Made by a program: the position numbers and the translations under genes | NCBI RefSeq assembly: GCF_002259485.1 | Contig: NZ_NPGA01000019.1 | Coordinates: 310,001-374,000, forward strand | Direction of reading: 5' to 3' | Source of the DNA: Rhodococcus sp. 14-1411-2a | Lineage (GTDB): Bacteria; Actinomycetota; Actinomycetes; Mycobacteriales; Mycobacteriaceae | Length of the DNA stretch: 64,000 nt | Part shown: piece by piece, positions 9,684-19,781 of the stretch | Numbering within the stretch: position 1 is the stretch's first letter | Layout of the letters: the number at the start of each line of letters is the position of its first letter | The notes under the pieces: generated by a model | Told to the model about the DNA's origin: nothing | Seen by the model: only the letters and a program-made list of their open reading frames with translations | The model's database searches: none

Positions 9684-9705
9684 GGGGTCGTCGCACCAGG
9701 GCTGT
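9660..9705. terminator. Hairpin between convergent RDD and DUF4191 genes
   Basis: Nine-base arms (9660-9668 and 9697-9705) enclose a loop that contains the RDD stop codon. The position between two convergent stops suggests bidirectional termination. Confidence 0.5.
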
Positions 9706-9723
9706 TTCGAGTGGTCGTGAGTG

Positions 9724-10479
9724 CTAGCGGCGCTTCATGGTCCGCTGAACGCCCTTCATCTTGGCTCCGCCGGGAATGGGTCCCTTCGGCATCGCCGGGC
9801 CTCCCTTGGTGCCGAGTGCGGACAGCCGCGACTCGATGGTGTCCATGCGCTTGCCGTCGATGTTCTTCGGCAACTTCGACAGGTACTTCTGCAGACCCGA
9901 CAGCGGAATCTGGTTCTCCTCGTTGCCGACGATGATGTCGTAGATCGGAGTGTCGCCCACCAAGCGGGCGGTCTTCTTCTTCTCCTGAGCCAACAACGAC
10001 TTCACGCGGTGCGGAGCACCCTCGGCCACGAGGATGACACCGGGCTTGCCGATCACACGATGCACGGCGTCGAGGTGGGTGGTTCCGGCGATCGCGTTGG
10101 TCACCCGCCACGACCCCTGCAGATTGTCCAGGGCCCACGCGGCCGCTCCGGCCTGGCCGTCGGCCTTCTTGTACACCGACTTCTGCACGCGGCGACCGAA
10201 GATGATGAACGCAACCAGGACTCCCAGGAGCAGTCCGATGGGGAGCAGGAACCACTGGAAACCGAAGGCCAGGCCGATGAGGAATCCGAGGAGCCCCAGC
10301 CCGACCACCGACCCGATCATCAGCGGCAGGAGAACCTTGTCGTCCTTGCGCTGCATCTGAAACGCCTGCCAGAGCTGCTTGCGCCGTTCCCTCGATGCCT
10401 GCTTGCGCGCCGCCTTGGCAGCCGCTTTTGCTTCCTTGCTGGGCTTTGCTGCTTTGCCAGCCTTACTGCCGTTCGCCAT
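9724..10479 (-). CDS. DUF4191 membrane protein
   Basis: A 251-residue protein, equivalent by position and features to mycobacterial Rv2219. It starts with a very Lys/Ala-rich basic segment (about 45 residues). Two adjacent membrane helices follow (around 52-72 and 76-96). A soluble C-terminal domain of about 150 residues, with the conserved LVAEGAPHRVK segment, ends in a Lys/Arg-rich tail. No enzymatic motif is visible and the function is unknown. It lies 61 bases downstream of lipA on the same strand, the order also found in mycobacteria, so it may be cotranscribed with lipBA. Confidence 0.85.
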   Translation of the reverse strand: MANGSKAGKAAKPSKEAKAAAKAARKQASRERRKQLWQAFQMQRKDDKVLLPLMIGSVVGLGLLGFLIGLAFGFQWFLLPIGLLLGVLVAFIIFGRRVQKSVYKKADGQAGAAAWALDNLQGSWRVTNAIAGTTHLDAVHRVIGKPGVILVAEGAPHRVKSLLAQEKKKTARLVGDTPIYDIIVGNEENQIPLSGLQKYLSKLPKNIDGKRMDTIESRLSALGTKGGPAMPKGPIPGGAKMKGVQRTMKRR

Positions 10480-10540
10480 ACCTCACAGGATACGTCCTGT
10501 GCCGACGCTCACTCGCACCGCTCCGGATTGGGAACGACGA

Positions 10541-11554
10541 TCAGCGCGCGGCCAGACGAGCCATCAACGAGCTGGCCTCCTGAGAGGCCTCGCCACCATC
10601 GGTCAGGTGGCTCATGCTCTCGGGCAATTCACGGCCGTGATGCGCCATGGCCTGTGCGTAGAGGCGTCCGGCGCGGTACGAGGAGCGGACCAACGGACCG
10701 GCCAGCACACCGGCGAACCCGATCTCGGTGGCGTAATCGGAGTGCTCGACGAACTCTTCCGGCTTGACCCAACGCTCGACCGGGTGGTGGCGCGGCGACG
10801 GGCGCAGGTACTGGGTGATGGTCAGGATGTCGCAACCGGCCTCGTGCAGGTCACGAATGGCTTCCTGCACCTCTTCCGGGGTCTCACCCATGCCGAGGAT
10901 CAGATTCGACTTGGTGACCAGACCGTCGTCGCGGGCCGCGGTGATGACGTCCATCGACCGCTGGTACCGGAAGGCGGGGCGGATGCGCTTGAAGATGCGC
11001 GGCACCGTCTCGACGTTGTGCGCCAACACCTCGGGACGGGAGGAGAACACCTCGGCCAGCTGATCCGGCTTGGCGTTGAAATCCGGGATCAACAGCTCGA
11101 CGCCGGTGTTGGGGTTCAGCTTCTTGATGTACCGCACCGTCTCGGCGTACAGCCACGCGCCGCCGTCCTCGAGATCGTCCCGAGCGACGCCGGTGATCGT
11201 GGAGTAGCGCAGACCCATGGCCTGCACGCTCTCCGCCACCCGGCGCGGCTCGTCTCGATCGAGGTCCTCCGGCTTGCCGGTGTCGATCTGACAGAAATCG
11301 CAACGGCGGGTGCATTGCTCACCGCCGATGAGGAAGGTCGCTTCGCGATCTTCCCAGCATTCGTAGATATTGGGGCAGCCGGCTTCCTCGCACACCGTGT
11401 GCAGACCTTCACGCTTCACAAGACCCTTGAGCTCGGTGTATTCCGGGCCCATCTTCGCTTTGGTCTTGATCCAGTTGGGTTTGCGTTCGATGGGGGTCTC
11501 CGCGTTTCGGATCTCGAGGCGGAGCAGCTTGCGTCCTTCTGGGGCCACAGTCAC
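10541..11554 (-). CDS. lipA: Lipoyl synthase
   Basis: Radical-SAM enzyme that inserts two sulfur atoms into octanoyl groups on lipoyl domains. The 337-residue protein has both cluster motifs: the auxiliary cluster C-x4-C-x5-C (Cys55, 60, 66 in [12 protein letters not shown]) and the radical-SAM C-x3-C-x2-C (Cys81, 85, 88 in CTRRCDFC). The C-terminal RSSYRAGRL carries the serine that ligates the auxiliary cluster. The GTG at 11554 was chosen because the protein then begins [13 protein letters not shown], matching the start of mycobacterial LipA; the frame is open for 19 more codons upstream, running back into lipB. It lies 10 bases after lipB. Confidence 0.96.
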   Translation of the reverse strand: MTVAPEGRKLLRLEIRNAETPIERKPNWIKTKAKMGPEYTELKGLVKREGLHTVCEEAGCPNIYECWEDREATFLIGGEQCTRRCDFCQIDTGKPEDLDRDEPRRVAESVQAMGLRYSTITGVARDDLEDGGAWLYAETVRYIKKLNPNTGVELLIPDFNAKPDQLAEVFSSRPEVLAHNVETVPRIFKRIRPAFRYQRSMDVITAARDDGLVTKSNLILGMGETPEEVQEAIRDLHEAGCDILTITQYLRPSPRHHPVERWVKPEEFVEHSDYATEIGFAGVLAGPLVRSSYRAGRLYAQAMAHHGRELPESMSHLTDGGEASQEASSLMARLAAR

Positions 11555-11564
11555 AGAGTCGATG

Positions 11565-12344
11565 CTACGCGCCGAAGCGGACCGTGGTGAACTGCGGGTT
11601 GATCGACGCACTAGTGACGGCCGGATGTTCGATCTCGTGATCCCGCACGGGCATCGACCCGTCCAGCGCGGCCAGAACGGCCTCGGTGACAGCAGCGGTT
11701 ACCTCGCCGACGGTGACGTCTCGGCCCAGCTCCAGCGACAGCGACGTCACACCCGCATCGGCGATGCCACACGGGACGATCGCATCGAAGCCGGTCATGG
11801 CGGCGTTGCAGTTCAGTGAGAATCCGTGCAGCGTCACCCCACGCTGAACGCGTACTCCGATGGCGGCGATCTTGCGTTCGGGAAGCCACGCGCCGTCGCG
11901 CATCTCGGCTGCCAACCACACTCCCGATCGGCCGTCGACGCGTCCGCAGGCGATGCCGTACCCGGACACGACGGAGATCAGAGCTTCCTCGATCCGGCGC
12001 ACGTACTTGACGACGTCGATCGGCTGCTCGAGCTTCACGATGGGATAACCCACCAGTTGGCCCGGACCGTGCCAGGTGATCTTGCCGCCACGATCGACCT
12101 CGACGACGGGAGTGCCGTCCCGCGGCATGTCTTCCTCGGCAGTGCGCCGCCCTGCCGTGTAGACGGACGGATGCTCGAGCAGCAGCAGCGTATCGGATCC
12201 GACGCCGTCCGCCCGGGCACCGGCCAGCTCGCGCTGCAGTGCCCAGGCCTCGGTGTACTCGACGGTGCCCAACTCGCGGACCACCATCGGTTCGGAGCTC
12301 GCGCGCGCCGACACTACGGCCGACGAAGAGTTCGCATCACTCAT
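11565..12344 (-). CDS. lipB: Octanoyl-[ACP]:protein octanoyltransferase
   Basis: Transfers octanoate from acyl carrier protein to lipoyl domains, the step before LipA. The 259-residue protein has the catalytic pair of the family: Lys158 in ERKIAAIGV and Cys192 in [13 protein letters not shown]. The [16 protein letters not shown] segment (about 86-101) forms the acyl/lipoyl pocket. The N-terminal 20 residues are Ser/Ala-rich and probably disordered. A TACCGT -10-like box lies 8 bases before the ATG, so lipBA may have its own near-leaderless promoter inside the gap after the epimerase gene. Confidence 0.95.
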   Translation of the reverse strand: MSDANSSSAVVSARASSEPMVVRELGTVEYTEAWALQRELAGARADGVGSDTLLLLEHPSVYTAGRRTAEEDMPRDGTPVVEVDRGGKITWHGPGQLVGYPIVKLEQPIDVVKYVRRIEEALISVVSGYGIACGRVDGRSGVWLAAEMRDGAWLPERKIAAIGVRVQRGVTLHGFSLNCNAAMTGFDAIVPCGIADAGVTSLSLELGRDVTVGEVTAAVTEAVLAALDGSMPVRDHEIEHPAVTSASINPQFTTVRFGA

Positions 12345-12365
12345 GAATCGGAACGGTACGCCGCG

Positions 12366-13256
12366 TCAGGAGCCGACGGCCACCCGCAGTGCCTCTCCCA
12401 CGGTGTTGTGCTCGAAGGTGTAGCCCGCGTCCTCGAGAGCCTTCGGAATTGCCCGTGGCCCGGTGAGAATGGCCTCCTCGGCAAATTCTCCGATCACCGC
12501 CTTCAGTGCGAAGCCGGGGACGACCCAGGGGGCCGGACGGTGCACCGCGCGCGACATCGCACTGTTGAACTGCGCGTTGGTCACCGGAGTGGGACCGACC
12601 ATGTTGACCGGGCCACGCAGGGAGTCGTTCTCGATGCCGTGGACGATGGCGCCGATCTCGTCCTCGAGAGAGATCCACGGGAAGTACTGGCGGCCACTGC
12701 CGAGCCGCCCGCCGAGCGCGAACAGATACAGCGGCCGAAGCTTGCCCAACATGCCGCCGCGCTGCGACAGCACGACACCGCTGCGCAGCATGATCGTGCG
12801 AACACCCGCGTCCGACGCCGCAGACGTGGCGTTCTCCCAATCACGACAGACCTCGGCCAGGAACCCCTCACCGACCGGGGCTGTCTCGTCGACCACCCGA
12901 TCGCCCGTGTCGCCGTAGAAGTTGACGCCACTCGCGTTGATCAGAGTGGGCACACCCGCGTCGGCGGCAGCCCCGGCGAGTACTTCGGTGGGAGCGATGC
13001 GGCTGTCCCGCACCAACTGCTTGTACGCACCGGACCATCTCTTGTCACCGATTCCGACACCACAGAGGTTGACGATCGCGTCGGCTCCGTCGAGCGCGGC
13101 CGCATCGACGCTTCCGCGCGATGGATCCCACTGCGACTCGTCGGGTCCGGCCGGTGATCTCCTAACCAGGCGGGTGACGTCGTGGCTACGGCCCCGCAGC
13201 GCTGCGACCAGGGCCGTGCCGATCAAACCTGATGAACCTGCAATGACTACGCGCAT
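12366..13256 (-). CDS. TIGR01777/YfcH-type SDR family nucleotide-sugar epimerase-like protein
   Basis: Extended SDR protein of 296 residues, equivalent to mycobacterial Rv2216. The Rossmann glycine motif GSSGLIGTAL starts at residue 7 and NLCGVGI follows near 65. The C-terminal third, with PGFALKAVIGEFAEEAIL, matches the DUF1731 domain of this subfamily. In place of the classical YxxxK catalytic pair the sequence reads NASGVNFYGDTGD, as in other TIGR01777 members. Substrate unknown. It lies between dlaT and lipB, as in mycobacteria, which suggests a link with lipoate or envelope metabolism that has not been shown. Confidence 0.88.
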   Translation of the reverse strand: MRVVIAGSSGLIGTALVAALRGRSHDVTRLVRRSPAGPDESQWDPSRGSVDAAALDGADAIVNLCGVGIGDKRWSGAYKQLVRDSRIAPTEVLAGAAADAGVPTLINASGVNFYGDTGDRVVDETAPVGEGFLAEVCRDWENATSAASDAGVRTIMLRSGVVLSQRGGMLGKLRPLYLFALGGRLGSGRQYFPWISLEDEIGAIVHGIENDSLRGPVNMVGPTPVTNAQFNSAMSRAVHRPAPWVVPGFALKAVIGEFAEEAILTGPRAIPKALEDAGYTFEHNTVGEALRVAVGS

Positions 13257-13283
13257 GTGAACGAAAGCCTCCTTGACGCAAAC

Positions 13284-13313
13284 GGGGCATCATTCGCGAA
13301 CGAATGATGCCCC
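13284..13313 (-). terminator. Terminator hairpin after dlaT
   Basis: Perfect 13-base arms (13284-13296 and 13301-13313) with a CGAA tetraloop lie about 90 bases after the dlaT stop and just before the epimerase gene start. This suggests that dlaT is transcribed apart from the epimerase-lip genes. Confidence 0.75.
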
Positions 13314-13405
13314 GGATGCACGGTTCGTGCCCCTCTTTTCGAGACTCCGATGCGAATGTTTCGCGCTCTCACCAGAATACGTGAGAGTCGTGATTCGCCG
13401 GTTGC

Positions 13406-15127
13406 CTACAGGCCGAGATCGGCCTCGAACGACGCTACTTCGAGACGCTGCTTGATCGTCGTGAGGAAGCGTCCCGCATCGGCTCCGTCCACCAGGCGGT
13501 GGTCGTAGGTGAGCGGCAGGTAGCACATCGAGCGAACACCGATCGACTCGTTGCCCGAGTCGTCCTTGACGACGACCGGACGCTTGACGATTGCGCCCGT
13601 GCCCAGCATGGCGGCCTGCGGCGGAACCAGGATCGGGGTGTCGAACAATGCACCCTGGCTGCCGATGTTGGTGATCGTGAACGTGCCACCGGACAGCTCG
13701 TCGGGCTTGAGCCCACCCGAGCGTGCACGGGTGGCGATGTCGTTGATCGCCCGAGCCAGCCCGGCGAGCGACAGGTCGCCCGCATTGTGGATGACGGGGG
13801 AGAGCAGACCCTGCTCGGTGTCCACGGCGATACCGAGGTGGACATCGGCGTGGTACGTGATCTCCTTGGCTTCCTCGTTGATGCTCGCGTTGACGTTGGG
13901 GTGCGCCTTCAGAGCTTCGACGACGGCCTTCGCGAAGAACGGCAGGTACGTCAGGTTGACGCCCTCGTTCTCGGCGAACTTCGCCTTCGCCTTCGTCCGC
14001 AGACCGGCGATCTTGGTGACGTCCACCTCGAAGGTCTGGGTGAGCTGTGCAGAGGTCTGCAGCGACTCACGCGTCTTCTTCGCGGTGATCTGCCGGATCC
14101 GGTTGATCTTCTGCGTGGTGCCACGAAGATGCGCGAGCTCGGGACGAACACCGGCCGTGGCCGGCGCAGCGGGCTTGGCGGCCGCGGCGGGCGCAGCCTC
14201 GGCGGGCGGAGCAGCCGGAGCCTTCTTGGCCTCGGCAGCAGCGAGCACATCCTGCTTGCGGATGCGTCCACCGACACCGGTGCCCTTGACCGTCGACAGG
14301 TCGACATCGTTGTCCGACGCCAGCTTCCGAACCAACGGCGTGACGTACGGGCTGGAATCACCCGACGGTGCCGACTCCTTGGCGGGAGCAGCCTTCGGAG
14401 CCTCCTTCTTGGGCTCTTCCTTCTTCGGCTCTTCGGCCTTGGGGGCTTCGGGCTCCGGGGTGGCCTCGGGCTCGGGGGCCTTCTCGGCCGGCGATCCCGA
14501 TCCGATGACGGCGAGCTGGCCACCGACGGCGACCGTGTCGTCTTCCTCGGCGGAGATCTCGAGCAGAGTTCCGGCGACCGGAGACGGGATCTCGGTGTCG
14601 ACCTTGTCGGTGGAGACCTCGAGCAGTGGTTCGTCGACAGCAACCTCGTCGCCGACGGCCTTGAGCCAACGGGTCACGGTGCCCTCGGTGACGGACTCGC
14701 CCAACTCGGGCATCGTCACCGGGGTGCCTGATCCGGACGAGTCGGACGATGCACTCGCTGCGGGTGCCTCCTCCTCGGCCTGTGCCTCGGGCTCGGCTGC
14801 GGGAGTGGGCTCCTCGGCAGCTTCCTCGGGTGCCGACTCCTCGGCGGGCGCAGCTTCCTCGGCCGGCGCGTCGGACGAGGGAGCCTCGCCTGCGTCACCG
14901 ATCTGGGCGAGCTCGCCACCGATCTCGACGGTGTCGTCTTCCTGAGCGACGATCTTGGTCAGAACACCGGCTGCAGGCGACGGGATCTCGGTATCGACCT
15001 TGTCCGTGGAGACTTCGAGCAATGGCTCGTCGACTTCGACGGTGTCGCCTTCTTGTTTGAGCCACCTCGTGACAGTTCCCTCGGTGACGCTCTCACCAAG
15101 AGCTGGCATCTGGACGGAGAAGGCCAT
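13406..15127 (-). CDS. dlaT: Dihydrolipoamide acyltransferase (E2) with two lipoyl domains
   Basis: Core E2 of the 2-oxo-acid dehydrogenase complexes. In mycobacteria this protein (Rv2215, also named sucB) serves pyruvate dehydrogenase and peroxiredoxin reductase. The 573 residues hold lipoyl domain 1 (about 1-78, lipoylated Lys43 in STDKVDTE), an Ala/Glu-rich linker, lipoyl domain 2 (about 133-210, Lys175 in the same motif), a Pro/Lys/Glu-rich linker and a peripheral-subunit-binding domain (about 260-295). The catalytic domain has His543 in [13 protein letters not shown]. The two lipoyl domains are nearly identical around the lysine. GAGGAGT lies 8 bases ahead of the ATG. Confidence 0.94.
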   Translation of the reverse strand: MAFSVQMPALGESVTEGTVTRWLKQEGDTVEVDEPLLEVSTDKVDTEIPSPAAGVLTKIVAQEDDTVEIGGELAQIGDAGEAPSSDAPAEEAAPAEESAPEEAAEEPTPAAEPEAQAEEEAPAASASSDSSGSGTPVTMPELGESVTEGTVTRWLKAVGDEVAVDEPLLEVSTDKVDTEIPSPVAGTLLEISAEEDDTVAVGGQLAVIGSGSPAEKAPEPEATPEPEAPKAEEPKKEEPKKEAPKAAPAKESAPSGDSSPYVTPLVRKLASDNDVDLSTVKGTGVGGRIRKQDVLAAAEAKKAPAAPPAEAAPAAAAKPAAPATAGVRPELAHLRGTTQKINRIRQITAKKTRESLQTSAQLTQTFEVDVTKIAGLRTKAKAKFAENEGVNLTYLPFFAKAVVEALKAHPNVNASINEEAKEITYHADVHLGIAVDTEQGLLSPVIHNAGDLSLAGLARAINDIATRARSGGLKPDELSGGTFTITNIGSQGALFDTPILVPPQAAMLGTGAIVKRPVVVKDDSGNESIGVRSMCYLPLTYDHRLVDGADAGRFLTTIKQRLEVASFEADLGL

Positions 15128-15504
15128 GTCTGTTGACTCCTCGACAGTTGTGTGCGGGTGATGTGGTTCGACGACTCGTGGTCGCAGACCATTGTGCTGG
15201 CGGAACAGGGTTCATGGACGAGAGTTGCGTGATTCGGTTCGACGGAGGCGCCGGTGCACAAGACACCGATCGAGCGTGTTCGGCTCGACACAGCGCCCAC
15301 GTAGACACTCCCTCTCGGCAATTCACTTACTCACTTCACGAGCCTTGGTTCACTATCAAGAGAGCTGAACCCTCTAATGTCATCCTTCCATTGTTATCGC
15401 CTCGCCGTTCCCCTAGGGCGTTCAACACGCCTGGCAAACTGGCGGGTAACAACATTCCGGCACCCGAACCGGTGATCCATCGGCCGTACGAAAAGGATGT
15501 TCTC
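15128..15504. other. 377-base divergent intergenic region
   Basis: Separates dlaT (minus) from the small conserved gene at 15505 (plus) and must hold both promoters. The stretch 15330-15400 is clearly AT-richer than the surroundings and contains several TANNNT candidates (for example TAATGT about 15375), none certain. No conserved small ORF or RNA family was recognised. Confidence 0.5.
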
Positions 15505-15846
15505 GTGGGATTGTTCGATCGACTCAAACGAAGCGGCGGGTCCGCGAAACGTGGCCCCGAGGGGTCGGTTGCCCAGTACCTGGCCGATTGGACGGCCGCT
15601 CGAATCGGTGTCGAGGCCTACGTCGAGCCGAAGACGACGGTGACCCCGCTGACGGTGGTGCTCGTCGCGAACGACGGCGAGTGGACCCGTCGGCCGCTGG
15701 ATGAAAAATATGCACGAAAGATCGGACGCGACCTGAAGATGCCGGTCTACGACGTGCGCAAGACCGGCTACCCCCAGCGCATGCGCGATCACGACGCTCG
15801 CCAGAAGATCATCAAGAAGCGCGAACAGCAGCAGCGCGATCTCTGA
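15505..15846 (+). CDS. Conserved hypothetical protein, 113 residues
   Basis: A small soluble basic protein with no catalytic motif that I recognise. It begins GLFDRLKRSGG, has a conserved-looking core (VAQYLADWTAARIGVEAYVEP, then VTPLTVVLVANDGEWTRRPL) and ends in a Lys/Arg/Gln-rich tail. Similar short proteins occur in the same position in Rhodococcus and relatives. The GTG at 15505 was preferred; the frame is open for 124 codons upstream, but that part is low-complexity intergenic sequence. It may be the start of a short monocistronic unit, since a hairpin follows. Confidence 0.7.
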   Translation: MGLFDRLKRSGGSAKRGPEGSVAQYLADWTAARIGVEAYVEPKTTVTPLTVVLVANDGEWTRRPLDEKYARKIGRDLKMPVYDVRKTGYPQRMRDHDARQKIIKKREQQQRDL

Positions 15847-15852
15847 CCGAAA

Positions 15853-15886
15853 TCCGTGCGTGCAGATTCGGATCCGTACGCACGGA
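15853..15886. terminator. Bidirectional hairpin between convergent genes
   Basis: Nine-base complementary arms (15853-15861 and 15878-15886) in the 48-base gap between the stop of the 113-residue gene and the stop of the aminopeptidase gene. Confidence 0.6.
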
Positions 15887-15894
15887 CTGTGCCA

Positions 15895-17418
15895 TCAGCC
15901 GTTCTCGACGATGTCCTCGAGGACCGCGAACATCGTCCGTACGGGAACGCCGGTGCCGCCCTTGCCGGTGTACCCGAAGGGCCCGCCGGTGTTGTACGCC
16001 GGTCCCGCGACGTCGATGTGAGCCCATTCGACGCCCTCGGGGACGAACTCCTTCAAGAACAGCGCAGCGGCCAGCATTCCACCGGCGCGGCCGTTGGTGA
16101 CGTTCGCCAGATCGGCCACCTTGGAATCGAGTTCACGTCGGATCTCTTTCGGCAACGGCATCGGCCACGCGTTCTCGCCGATGGCCTGAGAGATTTCGGC
16201 GACGCGGTCGCGGAAGTCCTCGGTGCCCATGACTCCTGGCGTCCGATTGCCGAGCGCGACCACCTGGGCCCCGGTCAGTGTCGCGGTGTCGATGAGGTAA
16301 TCCGGATCGTCCTCGCAGGCACGCACGATCGCGTCGGCCAACACCAAGCGGCCTTCGGCGTCGGTGTTGATGACCTCCACGGTGATGCCGCCGTACTGGG
16401 TCAGTACGTCGCCCGGACGCTGCGCTGTGCCCGACGGCATGTTCTCGGCCATCGGCACCGTCGCGACGACGTCGAGCGGCAGATCGACCTTCGCGGCCAG
16501 GATCACCGTCGCGATGACCGCAGCCGCACCGCCCATGTCCGAGGTCATGTTCTCCATGCCCGCAGCGGGTTTGATGGAGATGCCGCCGGTGTCGAACGTG
16601 ATGCCTTTGCCCACCAGGGCGACCTTCTTCGCGCCCCGCTTGCCGCCCGAGTGAGTCAGGCGAACCAGTCGGGGCAGGCGTGAAGAACCCTTGCCGACGC
16701 CGTAGATGCCGCCGTAGCCGTCCTTCTCCAGTGTCTTGTCGTCGAGGATCTCGACCTTCAGGCCTGCAGCCGTACCCAGCGCCTTCGCCTGCGCCGCGAA
16801 CTCCTCAGGGTAGAGGTGACTCGGCGGAGTATTGACGAAATCACGTGCTACAGCAACGGATTCGGCAATGGCGATCGAGCGTGCCAGCTCGTTCTTCGCT
16901 TCCTTCGAGCGCGTGTCGGGCACGAGCAACTCGACGCGGGCGAGGGGAAGACCGTCCGCCTTCGGGGCCGAGAGCGAGGACTTGAACGCGGTGAACTGAT
17001 ACGCGCCGAGGAAGAACCCCTCCGCGGTCGCACCGAGATCGAGTGCCGACAACGTGGTCGCCACCGTATCGACGCCCTTCAGTGCACGAGCCGCGGTTCC
17101 GGCGGACTGCCGGATGCGCTCGCTGTCGATGTCGGCTGCGCTACCGAGGCCGACCGCCAGGACGCTGTCCACGGACAGGCCGGCCGGTGCCGGAATGCGC
17201 ACCAGTTCATCGGCCTTGCCGGTGGCACCGACGGACTCGAAGGAATCGAGCAGCGCAGCAGCGACGGCGTCGTCGGAGATGTCGTCGGTGATGGCGAGCT
17301 CGAGGCCGTCGTCGCTGGTACTCAGCGCGACGACGAGAACGTCGACTTTCTTACCGAGCTTGCCCGCGAGGACCAGGTCGGGTCCGAGAGTGCGGGAAGG
17401 CGTCGAGGGTGAAGGCAC
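15895..17418 (-). CDS. pepA: Leucyl aminopeptidase (M17 family)
   Basis: Cytosolic two-metal aminopeptidase that removes N-terminal residues from peptides (Rv2213/PepB in M. tuberculosis). The 507-residue protein shows the M17 metal and active-site motifs: [11 protein letters not shown] near residue 268 (metal-binding lysine and aspartate), and [12 protein letters not shown] near 350, the M17 signature with metal-binding Asp and Glu and the catalytic arginine. The N-terminal 170 residues form the usual non-catalytic macro-like domain. The GTG at 17418 gives a normal family length; the open frame extends 282 codons upstream antisense to gcvT and was rejected. Confidence 0.95.
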   Translation of the reverse strand: MPSPSTPSRTLGPDLVLAGKLGKKVDVLVVALSTSDDGLELAITDDISDDAVAAALLDSFESVGATGKADELVRIPAPAGLSVDSVLAVGLGSAADIDSERIRQSAGTAARALKGVDTVATTLSALDLGATAEGFFLGAYQFTAFKSSLSAPKADGLPLARVELLVPDTRSKEAKNELARSIAIAESVAVARDFVNTPPSHLYPEEFAAQAKALGTAAGLKVEILDDKTLEKDGYGGIYGVGKGSSRLPRLVRLTHSGGKRGAKKVALVGKGITFDTGGISIKPAAGMENMTSDMGGAAAVIATVILAAKVDLPLDVVATVPMAENMPSGTAQRPGDVLTQYGGITVEVINTDAEGRLVLADAIVRACEDDPDYLIDTATLTGAQVVALGNRTPGVMGTEDFRDRVAEISQAIGENAWPMPLPKEIRRELDSKVADLANVTNGRAGGMLAAALFLKEFVPEGVEWAHIDVAGPAYNTGGPFGYTGKGGTGVPVRTMFAVLEDIVENG

Positions 17419-17522
17419 GTGGCTGCTCCTGTAGGGGTTGACGTGTACGTACCTCGATCCTAATGACGACTCGTCGAGGGACGCAGTCGGTCTGCCGGGC
17501 CCGCGACGGCCGCGATGTGAGC

Positions 17523-17528
17523 TAGCGT
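17523..17528 (+). promoter_or_regulatory. -10 box for leaderless gcvT
   Basis: TAGCGT ends 7 bases before the ATG at 17536, so transcription should start at that codon. This favours the ATG over the in-frame GTG at 17527, which overlaps the box itself. Confidence 0.5.
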
Positions 17529-17535
17529 GACCGCC

Positions 17536-18636
17536 ATGACCGACACCGAGCTGATCGAGGGACCACTTCACGCCGTGCACACCGAATTGGGTGCGACATT
17601 CGCACCTTTCGGCGGCTGGACCATGCCGGTGTCGTACGCCGGGGTCGTCGTCGAACACACGGCAGTGCGAGAGGCCGTGGGTCTGTTCGATGTCGGGCAT
17701 CTCGGCAAGGCGTCGGTGACCGGACCCGGAGCCGCTGCGTTCGTGAACTCCGTTCTCACCAACGATCTGAACCGAATAGAACCGGGCAAGGCGCAGTACA
17801 CGCTGTGCTGCACCGAATCCGGCGGCGTCGTCGACGACCTGATCGCATACTACGTCTCGGACGAGGATGTCTTTCTGGTGCCGAACGCGGCGAACACGGC
17901 GGCCGTCGTCGCGGCGATGGCCGAGCAGGCACCCGACGGGATTTCGGTGGTGAACCAGCACCGTGAGTTCGGAGTCCTGGCCGTGCAGGGACCGAAATCG
18001 ACCGAGGTTCTTCAGGAACTGGGCCTGCCGACCGACATGGACTACATGGCGTTCGAGGACGCCACCTGGAATTCGGTTGCGGTGCGAGTCTGCCGAACCG
18101 GATACACCGGCGAGCACGGCTACGAACTGGTTCCACCCGCGGGCGACGTGGAACCGCTCTTCCGGGCGCTGATGGCAGCAGTGCGGTCTCGTGGGGGACA
18201 GGTGTGCGGGCTCGGAGCGCGCGACACACTGCGCACCGAGATGGGTTACCCGTTGCACGGACACGAACTGGCACTGGACATCTCGCCTCTCGAGGCGCGC
18301 TGCGGCTGGGCTATCGGGTGGAAGAAGGATGCGTTCTGGGGCAAGGAAGCCTTGTCCTCGGAGAAGGAGAGCGGACCGGCGCGTGTGCTGCGTGGACTGA
18401 GGGCTCTCGATCGCGGTGTCCTGCGCCCGGGCCTTGCCGTCAAGGCATCGGGACAGCAGATCGGAACGACGACGTCCGGCACGTTCTCGCCGTCGCTGAA
18501 GATCGGAATCGCCCTCGCCCTGCTCGACGCGGAGGCCGCTCCTGCGGTGGGCTCGGAGGTCGAAGTCGACGTTCGTGGGCGAGCGTTGCGCTGCGAAGTG
18601 GTCGCGCCGCCCTTCGTCGCAGTGAAGACCAGGTGA
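17536..18636 (+). CDS. gcvT: Glycine cleavage system T protein (aminomethyltransferase)
   Basis: Transfers the methylene group from aminomethyl-lipoyl-H protein to tetrahydrofolate, releasing ammonia. The 366 residues include the N-terminal [12 protein letters not shown] segment, [10 protein letters not shown], the [10 protein letters not shown] strand, and [19 protein letters not shown] near residue 230, with the aspartate-arginine pair typical of GcvT. No gcvH or gcvP is in the window; gcvT is also alone next to ilvE in M. tuberculosis (Rv2211c). It is followed 41 bases later by ilvE on the same strand. Confidence 0.94.
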   Translation: MTDTELIEGPLHAVHTELGATFAPFGGWTMPVSYAGVVVEHTAVREAVGLFDVGHLGKASVTGPGAAAFVNSVLTNDLNRIEPGKAQYTLCCTESGGVVDDLIAYYVSDEDVFLVPNAANTAAVVAAMAEQAPDGISVVNQHREFGVLAVQGPKSTEVLQELGLPTDMDYMAFEDATWNSVAVRVCRTGYTGEHGYELVPPAGDVEPLFRALMAAVRSRGGQVCGLGARDTLRTEMGYPLHGHELALDISPLEARCGWAIGWKKDAFWGKEALSSEKESGPARVLRGLRALDRGVLRPGLAVKASGQQIGTTTSGTFSPSLKIGIALALLDAEAAPAVGSEVEVDVRGRALRCEVVAPPFVAVKTR

Positions 18637-18664
18637 CCGCGCGAGAGCTCGGTGGCCGTGACGA

Positions 18665-18670
18665 TAGGAT
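18665..18670 (+). promoter_or_regulatory. -10 box for leaderless ilvE
   Basis: TAGGAT is followed by 7 bases and the ATG at 18678, in the short gap after gcvT. It suggests that ilvE has its own leaderless promoter even though it lies downstream of gcvT. Confidence 0.5.
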
Positions 18671-18677
18671 CTCGGGC

Positions 18678-19781
18678 ATGACAGGTGTCTCCGAATTCAC
18701 GTACGTGCAGCATCCCTCGCCCGCTACGCCCGCCGTGCGCGACGCGGTGCTCGCTGCACCCGGTTTCGGAAAACATTTCACCGATCACATGGTGTACATC
18801 GACTACACCCGTGACGGCGGATGGCACGATGCCACGATCGCGCCGTACGGTCCGATCGAGCTCGACCCCGCCGCGATGGTCCTGCACTACGGCCAGGCCA
18901 TCTTCGAGGGACTCAAGATCTACCGTCAGCCGAACGGCGACCTCTCGACCTTCCGGGTGCACTCCAACGCCGAGCGCTTCCGCTCCTCGGCTCGCCGTCT
19001 GGCGATGCCGGAGTTGCCTGACGAGCTGTTCATCGGATCGATCGAGAAGCTGCTCGAACTCGACCACGACTGGGTCCCCGCGGCAGGCGGCGAGGACGCG
19101 CTCTACGTCCGGCCGTACATGTTCTCCACCGAAGCCGGACTCGGTGTCCGCCCGGCCGACTCGTACCGCTACATGTTGATCGCCTCTCCCGCAGGTGCGT
19201 ACTTCCCCAGAGGCGTCAAGCCGGTGAGCGTCTGGCTGTCGACCGAATACGTCCGGGCCGCACCGGGCGGCACCGGAGACGCGAAGTTCGCGGGCAACTA
19301 CGCCGCATCTCTGCTGGCGCAGGCACAGGCCAGCGACGAAGGATGCGATCAGGTGGTCTGGCTCGATGCCATCGAGCGCCGGTACGTCGAGGAGATGGGC
19401 GGGATGAACCTGTTCTTCGTCTTCGGCTCGGGCTCCGACGCACGACTGGTGACGCCGTCGCTGTCCGGGTCACTGCTCCCCGGCATCACTCGTGACTCGC
19501 TGCTGGCCCTGGCGACCGACGCAGGCATCCCCGTCGAAGAGCGTCGGATCTCCACCGAGGAGTGGCGCAAGGGGGCCGACTCCGGCGAGATCACCGAGGT
19601 GTTCGCTTGCGGCACAGCAGCGGTCATCACACCGGTGGGTAGCGTCAAGTCCACCGAGGGGGCGTTCGAGATCGCAGGCGGCGAGCCCGGCGAGATCACG
19701 CTCGCACTGCGCGACACGCTCACCGGTATTCAGCGAGGAACGTTCGCCGATACGCACGGCTGGATGACCACGCTCCGCTAG
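18678..19781 (+). CDS. ilvE: Branched-chain amino acid aminotransferase
   Basis: PLP enzyme for the last step of Leu, Ile and Val synthesis. The 367-residue protein has the class-IV features: [12 protein letters not shown] near residue 75, the substrate loop [13 protein letters not shown], the PLP-lysine region [13 protein letters not shown] (Lys about 202), [11 protein letters not shown], and the [11 protein letters not shown] phosphate-binding turn near 313. The start was set by the leaderless -10 box and by family length; a longer open frame upstream is out of phase with gcvT. Its stop shares CTAG with the stop of the convergent cobS. Confidence 0.95.
   Translation: MTGVSEFTYVQHPSPATPAVRDAVLAAPGFGKHFTDHMVYIDYTRDGGWHDATIAPYGPIELDPAAMVLHYGQAIFEGLKIYRQPNGDLSTFRVHSNAERFRSSARRLAMPELPDELFIGSIEKLLELDHDWVPAAGGEDALYVRPYMFSTEAGLGVRPADSYRYMLIASPAGAYFPRGVKPVSVWLSTEYVRAAPGGTGDAKFAGNYAASLLAQAQASDEGCDQVVWLDAIERRYVEEMGGMNLFFVFGSGSDARLVTPSLSGSLLPGITRDSLLALATDAGIPVEERRISTEEWRKGADSGEITEVFACGTAAVITPVGSVKSTEGAFEIAGGEPGEITLALRDTLTGIQRGTFADTHGWMTTLR

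Noticed and set aside
17419-18264. N-terminal extension of the leucyl aminopeptidase frame
   Set aside because: It runs antisense through gcvT and has no family similarity; the M17 fold is complete from the GTG at 17418.
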